From contig NC_136016.1 in the NCBI RefSeq assembly GCF_048128805.1, positions 7,998,501 to 8,062,500 of the forward strand: a stretch of 64,000 nucleotides of DNA, read 5' to 3'. A program made the position numbers and the translations under genes. The notes below the pieces were generated by a model. It was not told the DNA's origin. It was given only the letters and a program-made list of their open reading frames with translations, and did not search any database. This DNA is from Centroberyx gerrardi (lineage: Eukaryota; Chordata; Actinopteri; Beryciformes; Berycidae). Below, piece by piece: positions 40,011 to 50,230 of this stretch (positions are counted from its first letter, which is position 1; each line of letters starts with the position of its first letter).

Positions 40011-40146
40011 TCTTGGATGTAGCTGTGCCTGGATATGCTGTTACAAACTGCTTCTTAATAGGTTCTGCCAATCTTACAAGACTCCAGTTGCCTTCTTAAA
40101 TAGCCTTCCAGTTATTTGTATTCCCCATCGTGGACGATGTTTCATC
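40011..40146 (-). other. 5' UTR part of the first coding exon of chst3
   Basis: On the minus strand a good acceptor (TTCATTTCATTTACAG) ends at 40147, so the exon carrying the start codon probably begins at 40146 and has 136 nt of leader. This implies at least one non-coding exon further upstream. The leader contains a small upstream ORF at 40145-40074. Confidence 0.55.
40074..40145 (-). other. Upstream ORF in the chst3 leader
   Basis: An ATG two bases into the predicted leader exon opens a 23-codon frame (begins MKHRPRWG, ends TAA) that stops 63 nt before the main start. It is in a different position from, and unlike, the human N-terminal extension. It could lower translation of the main frame. 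The peptide is not recognised. Confidence 0.4.
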
Positions 40147-41720
40147 CTGTAAATGAAATGAACATCAAACTGTCAGTCACACATTTTGCACATTTGTGCA
40201 TGGCTGTAAGTAACACGCACTTGGTCTCAATTCTTTCTGTCAGAGCACTTAGGAAAATTTTCTTTTAACTAGTCATAGAATGGGGAAGTTAAAAGCCTAT
40301 TCTTGCATATGCAATAAAAACCTGTGATGCTTAGTCAGATTAGACAGCTTGTAGTGTACATAACAATAAAGGAATCCATACATGGCCATACAAAACCCTT
40401 CTCCTTCTTTTGCCTCCTCCCCCACTCTAACCCTACTCCTTGCACGCTTTGTTGTGCACGCTTGCACAACATTGGTGTACTATATTTTGCAAAACCAAAA
40501 GATGGAGGCCTTTTCTCAGAGACAAAAATATCATATCTTGAGATGGTAAGAATAGGAAATGGCTGAATGTTTTACTGGAATCTAATTCAGTCCTTCCCAC
40601 GAGGAAGTCTTTGTTATCTTTAAGTGCACCAGTGCATTTCAGGAACATGCCCACCCACCATGCACCATGAAGGCTGGTACACATAGAGAAAACAATGTTT
40701 ATGAGTCTGTCTTTGTAGCAGTTAGTTAAAATGGGTGGAATAACAACGCTGAAGGTGCTAGTGAAATTTAAGTGACAGACTCCAACAAGGAAAAAAAAAA
40801 AACAATTTTGTGACCGTTTTGTGCAATTCCACAATTGCAGTGGTGTTTCCTTGAACTTGGTGCTGTCTGGGTTGGTGTGATAACCCTATCCCACTGATGG
40901 AGGTAGGCAGAACAGCCTGTCCAATCTGCCAGCTGCTCCTCCATGTCAACACTGGGAGGAGATCTTTTCCACAGAGCCCTTCACTGACATGACTGGGCTA
41001 CTGGTACAGGAGGCCATCTGGTGATAGACTAATGGCTTGCTGCTCCCCCATAATATACCACGGTGCCTCTAAAACACTCACTGGGAGTGAGGGGGGATAC
41101 GTAGGCAAACACTAGGAGGTATAAGTACACAGTACAGAAATTGAGGGGGAAAACCTGCTTGTCACAGAGCCATAGATTGTGGCGCTATAAGACTGCAAGG
41201 TATACAGTACACAATACTTCTGCTGAAGTCTGCTGAATAATAAGCCTCTACCTGGCAGGCAGTGGGCAGTTAAATGAAGATGAGGACAGATTTAATGGTG
41301 ACTATTTGGGGGATATCCTGCCCATTCCTGAAAGATTAATATTAGGTTACCTTTGAGATAATGGCAGCTTGGCTCAGATCCCTGACTAATCTTGGGATTT
41401 AACCAGAATCCTGCCAGTAAAAAAAAAGGTCAATAACATGGCAAGGGTGTCCAATAAATGAGACAGCCTCTACACTGAGGAAATTAGAAAAGCTTCATTT
41501 TGATGTATGTGCCCACTAAAATGCTTAGGCTGAAGCTGTCAATGAATCGCAACAACTGCTTAAGAAGAGCGGAGAAAGTTGGATCACAGTCAGGGTCTGA
41601 GTTCGCTTTTATCCTGCGTCAGACATCTGGGTCAGTGAAAACATTTGTTTACCGTATCCTTCAGGTGCTACAGACAGTCCTGAGTGTGTCTGTGATTTCT
41701 CATGGATCACTGTTAAAGGA
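40147..41720. other. Non-coding interval upstream of chst3
   Basis: Probably a 5' intron of chst3 if its leader exon lies near 44.4 kb; otherwise intergenic. The open frames here, including a 133-codon one on the minus strand at 40433-40834, have no recognisable similarity and no supporting splice structure. Confidence 0.4.
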
Positions 41721-42304
41721 TTATATGTCTAGCCCCAGGGCCAAACCATTAGTGAGACTGCTGCTATTAATCAGCAGAGCTACAACCAATAGACCAAGCT
41801 TTTCACTCTCTACAGGAAGGTAGCTTTGTGTTTCACATGAAACGAGCACCGTGTAGGAAGTGAGAGCTGAAAGCTGCCAGCTCTCCTCCAAAGCCTGATA
41901 CATGAGCATCATTTTCTGCAGTCTGATGAGCCTGGATCCCTCTGAGTTTCTGTTCAACACGTCTGAAGGTCCAGTTCTCGCATCCTGTTGCAACTTCTGT
42001 CCCAGGCCAATTTTGAGCACTGTAGCCAGTCCAAATGACTGCACTCTAAACACAGGGAATGGTTGGACACCGCCTGCGAAATTCTCTGAGAGGGAATGGG
42101 AAGTTTGCAGCTCCAATAGAGCACTGTTGACGTGGAATGGTGTGTAATCAAAGGGTGAACAGCCCATGCACTGAGGTACGCTTTCACCAAGAGGAAAAAT
42201 CAGCTCCATCTTGCACCACCCTGCCGCATGCCACAACCACAAAGGTCTCTTACACAGCGGAGACTCTAAAGCCCCTTTGGGCTGAGATCCCAGCACATAA
42301 ACTC
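41721..42304 (-). other. Unassigned open reading frame, possible exon
   Basis: The minus strand is open for about 194 codons from a possible acceptor (TGACCCAG, ending at 42305) to a TAA at 41721-41723. There is no low-complexity sequence to explain the openness. The translation has ordinary amino-acid variety, with segments such as RPLWLWHAAGWCKMELIF and RLIRLQKMMLMYQALEES. I do not recognise a family. No ATG opens the frame; the first in-frame Met is about 36 codons in. By rough reckoning, one chance open frame of this length in 64 kb is not unlikely, so coding status is uncertain. It could be an internal exon of an unknown minus-strand gene, a decayed gene, an unknown transposon piece, or chance. 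Confidence 0.25.
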
Positions 42305-42639
42305 CTGGGTCATTCACACATCAGAGGGTCAGTGACTAAGCTCCTAGATGTTACTTGTCCTACAATTGGAAACATAGTATCCTACCAGAAGAAAATGAGT
42401 GAATGAGTTCTGAGAGGTTCCTCATTGGACATTAAACATTGTGCAAATAGAGTTACATCTGTCTGAGTAAACCTACAGGGGATCTGAGGAAATCTATGGT
42501 TGAGCTACGATATTGCGTATTTCTTCTGCCCATTTTTTTTCTTAAGTTATTGTACAACAGTAGGCAAGACACAGAAATTCATAAGTAAGACATGGGTAAG
42601 AGCTGTCTGTTCTCTAAATGAGATTTATTTTATTTTTTT

Positions 42640-42722
42640 GGATGAGAGATTTTTGTTGTCTGGGTGAAAGATTTCTGTTTCCTGGGTGAGAGATTTCTGT
42701 TTTCTGCGTGACAGATCTCTGC
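42640..42722 (+). repeat. 22-bp tandem repeat, about 3.8 copies
   Basis: Successive units with consensus GGGTGAGAGATTTCTGTTTTCT begin at 42640, 42662, 42684 and 42706, the last one incomplete. Units differ at a few positions each. Confidence 0.8.
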
Positions 42723-43555
42723 AAAAGTGAACACATTTTGTGCAAGAGCACTAGTTACAGCTATGGGATGGAGTATGTATTTAGCTGTTTTAGATAGTTA
42801 TCTCCATATATGATTTGAAACAAACAAAAAAGCTAGATCAACAATTCATCAAGAACATATAGGCCCACTGTATGTGGTCTGAGATTTCATCATTTATATG
42901 GAAAACTAGATCCACACCAATTATCTCAGTTTATTGCACCAAACACTCCTGCTGTGTAAAAAGACCATGAGCTGACATTTTGAATATTCACAAACCACTG
43001 AGGCATGTGACACGTTTGATCATCTGCACATAACCAAACCACCATTGCACCATTTATCACCTTGTTACAAATGATTTTAATAGCTGCCTCTTATTTAATG
43101 TAAATCTCACATGAAGGCAAATTCAATGAGCCAGCCAAGCCCATTTTGGTATTGTATGGGTATTGTATGTGTAGGCTACATACACCCAAAATCTAATACA
43201 AGATCCAGTACAATTGCTATTAGAAAAGCACTATTTTCATTTTTGACATACAGATGCATGGCAAAAAGAAAATTGTATTTGTTTTTGCTTCACTTCCTCT
43301 CTGAAGAGGTGTGAAAGTAGCTTATCCGACCAAACCATATTACAGGAGCACACCTAACAAGAGCAACTGAATTTGCCTTTCCGATAAATGATGTTTGTTG
43401 CCTCCAAATTAGCACTGACATGGCATACTGTCGTTGTATACTGCTGTTTCAAGAGTGTGGTGCAGCATGTGGGAAGCATGCTCACAGAGCAGGTTGTGTC
43501 TTACATCAAAAGGGGCAGTTCAACAGTAGTCTGTGACAATCATGGGTCATCATGG

Positions 43556-43595
43556 AGGGAGAGAGAGAGACAGAAAGAGAGAGAGAGAGAAGGGG
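43556..43595 (+). repeat. GA microsatellite
   Basis: GA dinucleotides interrupted by CAGAAAG, followed by a run of G. Confidence 0.8.
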
Positions 43596-44304
43596 GGGAT
43601 ATCAGTATCCTCATGCTGACAAGTTTAATTAAGGTCAGAGTGTAGGCAAGATCTGGATACTGATAGAATATGCTTGGGACAATGCCATCATTTTGTACTT
43701 GGTATAGTAAGGGTCAGTGGAATAAGATCCAGGGGTCATAAAGGGTATTTTTAAGTCTCAAGTTAAAAAAAAACATGCAAGCCTACACTGTCCACAGTCC
43801 ACAGCAGTGGTTTTGCAGGCACAAGCAGAAAGCAGAAGTTGTTTGCTGTCAAGTCACAAACTTTCCCGACAGGTGGAACAGAAACAGGGGAAATGGGAGA
43901 GCTGAGGCTACTAATTCCAGTGCTATTTGATGCAGAATTGGTTACTCTTTCTAGAGCAATGGGATCCCTTGTATTTAAAGGTCAACAGGACAAAAACCTA
44001 AGGCAAGCTGAAGTCAGCGCCTCCCAATTAATATACAGACCCCTAACGAAAAATCCCTATATATGCCTATAGGGACTTACAGTGTGTGCGTCGTGCTCAA
44101 TCATGATTCTATAGTGACTTTATCGTACTTTGTGTTGTTGTTTTTTTATTTCCTATAGTGTATCGCCTAATATTCCTGCAATATCCCAATAGGATATCGT
44201 GTAGCCTATAGTTTTCCGTTGTTAATTATATAGTATCATTCTAAAAGGTATTATAGGATTACTATTCTTTCCGCAAGTAACAACATGTCTGTTATCCAGT
44301 ATAC

Positions 44305-44494
44305 CCACCATTGTGTTGAGACTCAACAAGTCGTAGAGGACTCCTGTGTGCCTGATGGCATCCCGCATCATATCATCCGGTAAATTGATCTGCCTTTCCT
44401 CACCGTGCGACTCCAGGTAGAAATTAATTCCATTACTTCGCAGGACTAGTTCACTTGTGTGACCGAAAAATCCAATCCAAACGAAGTATGTGGG
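44305..44494 (-). other. Possible first exon of chst3 or of an unknown gene
   Basis: The minus strand is open in one frame from a TAG at 44497-44495 to possible donors at 44308 (ATG followed by GTGGGT) and 44304 (GTGG followed by GTATAC). The translation has protein-like segments such as RSNGINFYLESHGEERQINL and MMRDAIRHTGVLYDLLSLN. Because chst3 needs an upstream leader exon, the simplest reading is a chst3 5' UTR exon and promoter here, roughly 1 kb head-to-head with ghitm. With the second donor, the frame joins in phase to the open frame at 42304, which would instead make a two-exon unknown gene. Neither is proven. Confidence 0.3.
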
Positions 44495-44923
44495 CTACTT
44501 TCTCCAAGTGTGAACTCGGGAACAGATGGAAACATGTTTAAAGAGTTCGGAGTGATAAGGCACAGGTCAGGCTCTTATTCCTCTGCCCGCTGCTTAGTCT
44601 GAGCCACTGGAACTGAATGACAAGTCTGCAGTCAATGAATCACATGGGAAAGTTTGGTCCAAAAAAAAAAGCGGAGCTCCCACACAGGAGGCGCACTACA
44701 CCGTCCCCCCTCACACAAAGTTGTCCTGACTCTTGCCTGTTATAATATAATACTTCCATGGTTATAACAGATAACAAAGCAAACTGGTGAGCGAAAACCT
44801 ATGTCAGGGTTATTAATAACATGTTTTGTTATTAATATTGATATAATTTTATTGTAATTTATTTTAGGTCTTTAGGCCTGTCTACGCCTCAGATAGCCAC
44901 CACAGAAAGGAGAGAGAGAAAAG

Positions 44924-44938
44924 CACACCACCTAGTGG
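44924..44938 (-). promoter_or_regulatory. CTCF-like site between chst3 and ghitm
   Basis: CACACCACCTAGTGG fits the reverse of the CTCF core (CCASYAGRKGGCRS) with about two mismatches. It lies between the possible chst3 leader exon and the ghitm promoter, where a boundary would be reasonable. This is motif evidence only. Confidence 0.25.
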
Positions 44939-45314
44939 AGTGCATAAGGTTGTGCCTCTCAACTTTTACATAAATAGGCTATGGTTTGTAGAATAGAATA
45001 GAATGTGTCTAGTGCTATTTATAGACGAAATTGGGCAGTGGGAAAAACAAGAACTAAAATGCATTTGGGTTTTTGTTATAGCCTTAAATTGCAACCTAAA
45101 AAAATCACCAGAGTGCATATAACCCATAAGGCAAAGGAGACACGAGGGTAGGTATGAAACAAGAATTGCATTAGGCTACATTTATATACAGTATGATATG
45201 ATGTGATATATTGTCTTGTGCTTTGTTCTGCTTCCTTGTGTTTGTCTTATATCATTCTGTTCTGCGATTGATTGTTGATCAGTTAGGCTAGATCTAGTTA
45301 GACTCATTCTATGT

Positions 45315-45376
45315 ACAGTCCTTTGAGACAAGGGATATATAAGGACTATATAAATAAATGAACTTAAACTTGAACA
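45315..45376 (+). repeat. 3' tail of an L2-like LINE (or SINE sharing it)
   Basis: The segment with CTTTGAGACAAGGG, then ATATATAAGG and CTATATAAATAAATG, and ending ACTTAAACTTGAAC has the form of the 3' end of fish L2/CR1-type LINEs, which end in a short TTGA-type tandem after TATATAAATAAA. The call rests on remembered consensus. No coding part remains. Confidence 0.5.
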
Positions 45377-45428
45377 TCATAATGTGATAGGATATGATGT
45401 ACAGTAAAGTGCAGAGTAGTCCAACTTG

Positions 45429-45448
45429 AACTTCAACTCCCATGATCT
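45429..45448 (+). promoter_or_regulatory. ZNF143/THAP11-like promoter motif of ghitm
   Basis: CTTCAACTCCCATGATCTG resembles the ACTACAACTCCCAGAATGC element bound by ZNF143 and THAP11, which is typical of housekeeping promoters close to the transcription start. It lies about 110-130 bp upstream of the ghitm leader-exon donor. The CCCA core is intact; the flank has mismatches. Confidence 0.35.
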
Positions 45449-45449
45449 G

Positions 45450-45561
45450 TCGCTTAATGATGACGCACTGAATGAGAATTTTCAGGAAGGTTGCAAAACA
45501 ATTGCGTCAGTAACTTGCGCACTTCTATCCAGAAAGGTGAACGGCAAACCTTGCTCTCTCG
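45450..45561 (+). other. 5' UTR exon 1 of ghitm (approximate start)
   Basis: A donor (CTCTCTCG followed by GTATGT, intron starting 45562) just upstream, matched with an acceptor (TTTGTGAACAG) ending at 45892, gives a non-coding first exon and a 331-bp intron. The exon start is a guess placed after the promoter motif. The second exon has 35 nt of leader (45893-45927) before the start codon. Confidence 0.45.
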
Positions 45562-45927
45562 GTATGTAACTTACAGCTACGTATTTGTGTATATTTGTAA
45601 TAAATAGACGTCTAGAATACATTTTGACACATTGATTTTGGCTTAAATAAAACTTTCCGAAGACGATGTAGCTGGAGGAATATACGTATATCTAGCTAGC
45701 TAACATTAGCTGCTATCCCACCACTGTTAACGTTATTTTCTCCACTAACCTGCCACTGTCAAAAGCTAACTTACCATAATTGATTGTTGGCTAACTAGCT
45801 CTTAACTTTTACCGTAACAACTAGCGAGAGATGTGATGATACAACGTTACTGTCTATCAGTTAGTTGACGCACTGTGTTAATTTGTGAACAGGCTGATAA
45901 CGTTAACGTTACCAGAACACTTTGACC

Positions 45928-48900
45928 ATGTTGGTGGCGAGGCTAGCATGCCTGAGGAGTCTCCCAGTCGCTGGGCTCCGTCCCATGTTGGCACAGGGCA
46001 GTCCGGCCCTGAGGACGTCCACCCTGAAGGCCTGTCCACCGCTGCTCAAGCCTCACCAGGTACTGCAACCACAAGTCTGACATACTGTACATGTCCTTAC
46101 ATGTTGCCAAACTTTTTAAGTGCTGCACCCGCTGTAACACTCTGACCATGCCTACCAACAGTATCTGGAAGTGGAGAGATTTTTCTACCACGCACATGCA
46201 TACAATTACTTAGTTCTGTTCTCCTCTCCATTTTGCTATGTGAAGTGCATATTGTTTGTGGCACATCAGATGCTTCAGTCTTAACTAACTGCGTCAGCCC
46301 AGGCACTGAGCAGGAGCTAAGTAATTAGCAGTAGGGTGGCCTAGTAGTTAGACAGCTGTCCTGTAATAGATGGGTCATGTATGTAAATGGGAAATGTAAA
46401 TACAAAACTATAAAAGGTTAATGATCAAGTCGTTCTTATGATCCCATTAATCCAGAAGTCAAAACTGATCCTAGATCAGTGCTGCCATGCTTCACTCTGA
46501 ATATAGGTGTTGACATATGAAAAGAAAGGTGGCAAACATTAGCACATACACTTGGTGGTTTAATTGTTCTTTCAAATACACAAACCCAGTAATGGTATGT
46601 CCACACCTTGCAAGTACATAAGGCCGATCGACTGTGGATATTTTTCAGTGACTGCATGTGGTAACTACATACAGTCTAGTAGAAATGTTATTTGTTATGC
46701 AGCATTATTGCTTAGCTCACTCTGATTGTTTTCATTTTTGATGATAGGCTGGGCTTGGACTTCTAGCCGAATGATACAGAGCCTAATCAGCAGTGAAAAT
46801 TTGCAATTGATGTGATGTTTGTTCCTCTTTCACCAGGGTTATTCCACCAAGGCCAGATTTGGGTTCCGCCGTGGGAAGGCATCCAAAGACCAGCTCAAGG
46901 AAGCAGCTTTTGAGCCAGCGACAGATACTGCCATTAGAAGTGAATACCAATACATACATATCAACGTATTAATTATCAAAAATATAATATTATCATGTTC
47001 TCCAGCCTCTTGCACTTGTCCTTCCACAGGCTAATCTTGTCAGTGTATGATAAGCTCACATAGCTTGAAGCCTGGTTTGAGACCAAACTAGATAACTGTT
47101 CTGTAATTGAACTCAAATGCTACAGTTTCTTTTGAATCATACATCAAACATTTAACTTGTGACCATCACACTGTCTATCCTTCACACTAGTAGTTAGTTT
47201 TATTCTATAGTGCAATTATTAACTGTTATGAACTAATTTAAAAGTGTGTCTGCAATGGCATGTGTATAAATGGTTGTTGTTGTGTCCATAGTTGACAGCA
47301 TGGGGAGAATGATCCTGGCTGGCGGTGCAGCAATTGGCCTTGGTGCCCTCTGCTACTATGGACTCGGCATGTCCAATGAAATCGGTGCCATTGAGAAAGC
47401 AGTGTGAGTAACAGCTTTTTGTACCAGCATCTGCTTTGAAGCTCAGATCACTAGAAAGTGTTTGTATCGTATCTTCTAAAGGCTTCACCTTCACCTTCCC
47501 TTTCTACTCTGTGCAGGATCTGGCCTCAGTATGTGAAGGACAGGATCCACTCCACCTACATGTACTTTGCAGGCAGCATTGGACTGACAGCCTTGTCGGC
47601 TGTAGCAGTGAGCAGGACCCCAGCACTAATGGGTCTGATGATGAGAGGATCCTGGATAGTAAGCCTTATAACTCTGATATATTACACCTATCATGGTCTG
47701 ATTTAGTATTTTTGAAGTCTTCACCATACCATATTTCAACCATTCCTTTTATTTTCAAATCAACTTTCAAATAGTGGCTCAGAAGTATTTGACATTTTCA
47801 GATTAATTCTCAGATATTTAATATGACTGTCATGTTCTAACTCAGGCAATTGGAGCAACTTTTGCAGCCATGATTGGTGCTGGCATGCTGGTCCGGTCCA
47901 TTTCATATGACCAGAGCCCAATGCCTAAACACCTCGCTTGGATGCTCCATGCAGGTACTTCAGATAATGTTGTCCTTTATTCAAACTCATATAATATCTC
48001 TTCCCTGTACTTGCTTCAAGTTAACACTAGAGGGCAGTGATGTATAGGCCCAGAAAATATCAGCTGCTCTTGTATTTGATAATCTTTGGAAAGATCTGAC
48101 CTATCGCTCAGATTTATTTCATTGGTAAAGAACAAAAGTGATCTTAACTGATGAAATCTGTTTGGTTTGTGAATTCACTGACCTTTTTGTTTTTTATTAC
48201 CAAGGTGTGATGGGTGCTGTTATAGCCCCCCTCACTCTCCTGGGAGGTCCTCTGATGATGCGGGCAGCCTGGTACACAGCAGGCATTGTGGGAGGTCTGT
48301 CCACTGTGGCCATGTGCGCCCCCAGCGAGAAGTTCCTCAACATGGGCGGGCCCTTGGCTGTCGGCTTTGGAGTGGTCTTCGCCTCCTCACTTGGTTGGTA
48401 TAATGCAGTTTCAAATGCAGTAACGAATTAATAAACGGAAGTAAAAAATGTACTCTAACTATGCATCTTCACACCTTAGCTGTTATTTTTCACCCAGCAT
48501 TCCTCTTGCATGCAAATGAGTCACATGTTGGGAGAACTTCTGGGTTCTTCATCAATTAGTTTGCATGGCCTGCTGCGATACAGTGATGTATGGTGATATA
48601 TTGCTAAATATTTTATGATTGTAACACATACTCAATTTTATCAATCACATTGTTGTACAAGCAGTGCTTCTAGGTGTGTATTTAATATTTTATAATATAG
48701 TCCAGGCCAAATAGGTCACGTCATGGCAAATTTAATGATACTGTGTAAAAAAAATTCATTCTTTACACATTATCATTGAATTTGCCATTACATGATGATG
48801 GTTATCATTTTCCTTGTCCATCAAAACCTAGGTGTAGACATTTTTTTCAGACAGAAAAATGGCCGCCACACATGTACCATTATTGCAATGGCTCCAATTC

Positions 48901-49574
48901 TGAAAATGTTCAGGACATAACTGTATTCCAGTTTGGGGCTTTTAGACAAATCTTTTGCCTTGACTGCAAGCTATGTTTCTTAACAGTTCAATTGCCAACA
49001 TTTATTAGCAAGCCAAGTAGCCAAACGTTGCTGTATTCTCCATAGAAGAGATGAAGGTAGCTGATCAACTAGGGAGCCAGAGAGCTGAGATCACATTCAA
49101 ATGACACTGCTAATTTATTAGGTCTATACATTACGATCATGAATACACCATGACTGTACAGAACCTGCCAGTCTCACAGTGAGTGTTCCTGTCTTCTCCA
49201 GGATCCATGTTCCTGCCGCCCACCTCAGCGTTCGGAGCCGGCCTGTACTCGGTGGCTGTCTATGGAGGCCTGGTCCTGTTCAGCTTGTTCCTCCTCTACG
49301 ATACACAGAAGGTCATCAAGAGGGCAGAGACCCACCCGCTATATGCCGTTCAGAAATATGACCCCATCAATGCGTAAGTCACTCCAGAAAAAACATTTCA
49401 GTGCACTGGAAAGTTGAATAATGATGATATAATCTCTGTTATGTTATAAGATATGAATCTTATAGTTAATTAATCTTATCTCACAGGTGTATGGGGATTT
49501 ACATGGACACACTGAACATCTTCATGAGGCTGGTGATGATTCTGTCTGGCGGCGGCGGCAGCAGAAGGAAATAA
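45928..49574 (+). CDS. ghitm: Growth hormone-inducible transmembrane protein (TMBIM5/MICS1)
   Basis: Complete in eight coding exons: 45928-46059, 46837-46939, 47292-47403, 47517-47658, 47846-47954, 48205-48393, 49202-49373 and 49487-49574 (TAA). All introns are GT-AG and all phases agree. The product is 348 aa (human 345). The first exon encodes an Arg/Leu/Pro-rich, acid-poor mitochondrial presequence (MLVARLACLRSLP). Then follow the conserved matrix segment GYSTKARFGFRRGK and a multi-pass membrane domain of the Bax-inhibitor-1 type. Near-identical to human are IGLGALCYYGLG, IWPQYVKDRIHSTYMY, AAWYTAGIVGGLSTVAMCAP and YMDTLNIFMR. The C-terminus ends GGGGSRRK, where human has a shorter Gly/Asn/Arg/Lys tail. 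The family sits in the inner mitochondrial membrane, affects cristae structure and cytochrome c retention, and has been linked to cation/proton exchange. The sixth exon uses a weak donor (GTTGGT); read-through there would add WYNAVSNAVTN and a stop. It lies next to cdhr1, as in human. Confidence 0.97.
46334..46390 (+). repeat. tRNA-derived SINE head (truncated)
   Basis: GGTGGCCTAGTAGTTAGACA matches a polymerase III box A as found at the start of fish tRNA-derived SINEs. A degenerate box B-like GGGTCATG follows after about 30 bases. It lies in intron 1 of the ghitm coding region. No full SINE body or tail follows. Confidence 0.45.
48024..48037 (+). promoter_or_regulatory. CTCF-like core in ghitm intron
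   Basis: ACACTAGAGGGCAG matches the CTCF core CCASYAGRKGGCRS except at the first base. It lies in the intron between coding exons 5 and 6. Motif evidence only. Confidence 0.3.
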
Positions 49575-50230
49575 ACAGCAGCCGTCTCACTTCAGCTTAG
49601 TTTTACCTTCCACAGAGTTGAGCGAAGTCATGTTCTGCTACTAGCAGCATACACCAGGTGTTATCTTTTAGTTTAAACTCCAATCCAACTGGCAAATAAA
49701 CATGTATGCTTTGCTGTTGTGCGAAGAAGAGGATTGCACTTTCTAGTGCATATTGTACTATATCCAAGTAAAGAAGACAAATTGTCATACATTGATAACG
49801 CTCTAAGAGAGATGCTGTTATCTTAATTCTGGGAGTGGTGTATTTGGTTTATCCCAGGGATGCAGAGGGGTTAAATCTATCTGTTGGCATCACTTGGCCT
49901 GCCTCAGACGTCTTTTATATTGTTCCTTATGTTTTCTGTCTATTTATTTTCACTTGTGGGTTCCCATTTCTGGTAAGAGAAAAAGTTGAAATATCTGGTA
50001 TATGCACAGAACACAGAAATGCCATATGTCAATCTTAGACTGCCCCAGAATCACAATACACAGTACAACAAATTATTATGTTGTACCTACTTCCTCAATA
50101 TGCATTGATAGTACACTTCTGTGATGGGCTTAAAGAGGTTGGCACTAGGATAAATGTGTCTGTAAAAAAAAAAAAATTACAGTAATTTCAGTAATGGAAT
50201 CATTCAATAAAGCAAGTCAAAAATGAAGTT
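49575..50230 (+). other. 3' UTR of ghitm
   Basis: Follows the TAA stop. Two AATAAA hexamers are present, at 49695-49700 and 50206-50211. The second is followed by T- and GT-rich sequence and is the more likely main site, giving about 650 nt of 3' UTR. The first could give a short form. Confidence 0.55.

Larger units (their letters stand above)
42305..44304. other. Non-coding interval
   Basis: No supportable gene. It includes a 22-bp tandem repeat (42640-42722) and a GA microsatellite (43556-43595). Confidence 0.45.

Noticed and set aside
40433..40834. 133-codon minus-strand open frame
   Set aside because: Includes a poly-Phe run from an A/T stretch, shows no recognisable similarity and has no good splice signals.
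40900..41028. Plus-strand segment with protein-like ending (WEEIFSTEPFTDMTGLL) after an acceptor-like GTAGGCAG
   Set aside because: Only about 40 codons, no matching upstream exon and no known family; treated as chance.
48394..48431. ghitm ending within the intron after coding exon 6 (extra WYNAVSNAVTN then stop)
   Set aside because: The following exons at 49202 and 49487 continue the human GHITM protein in the correct phase, so this is intron read-through.
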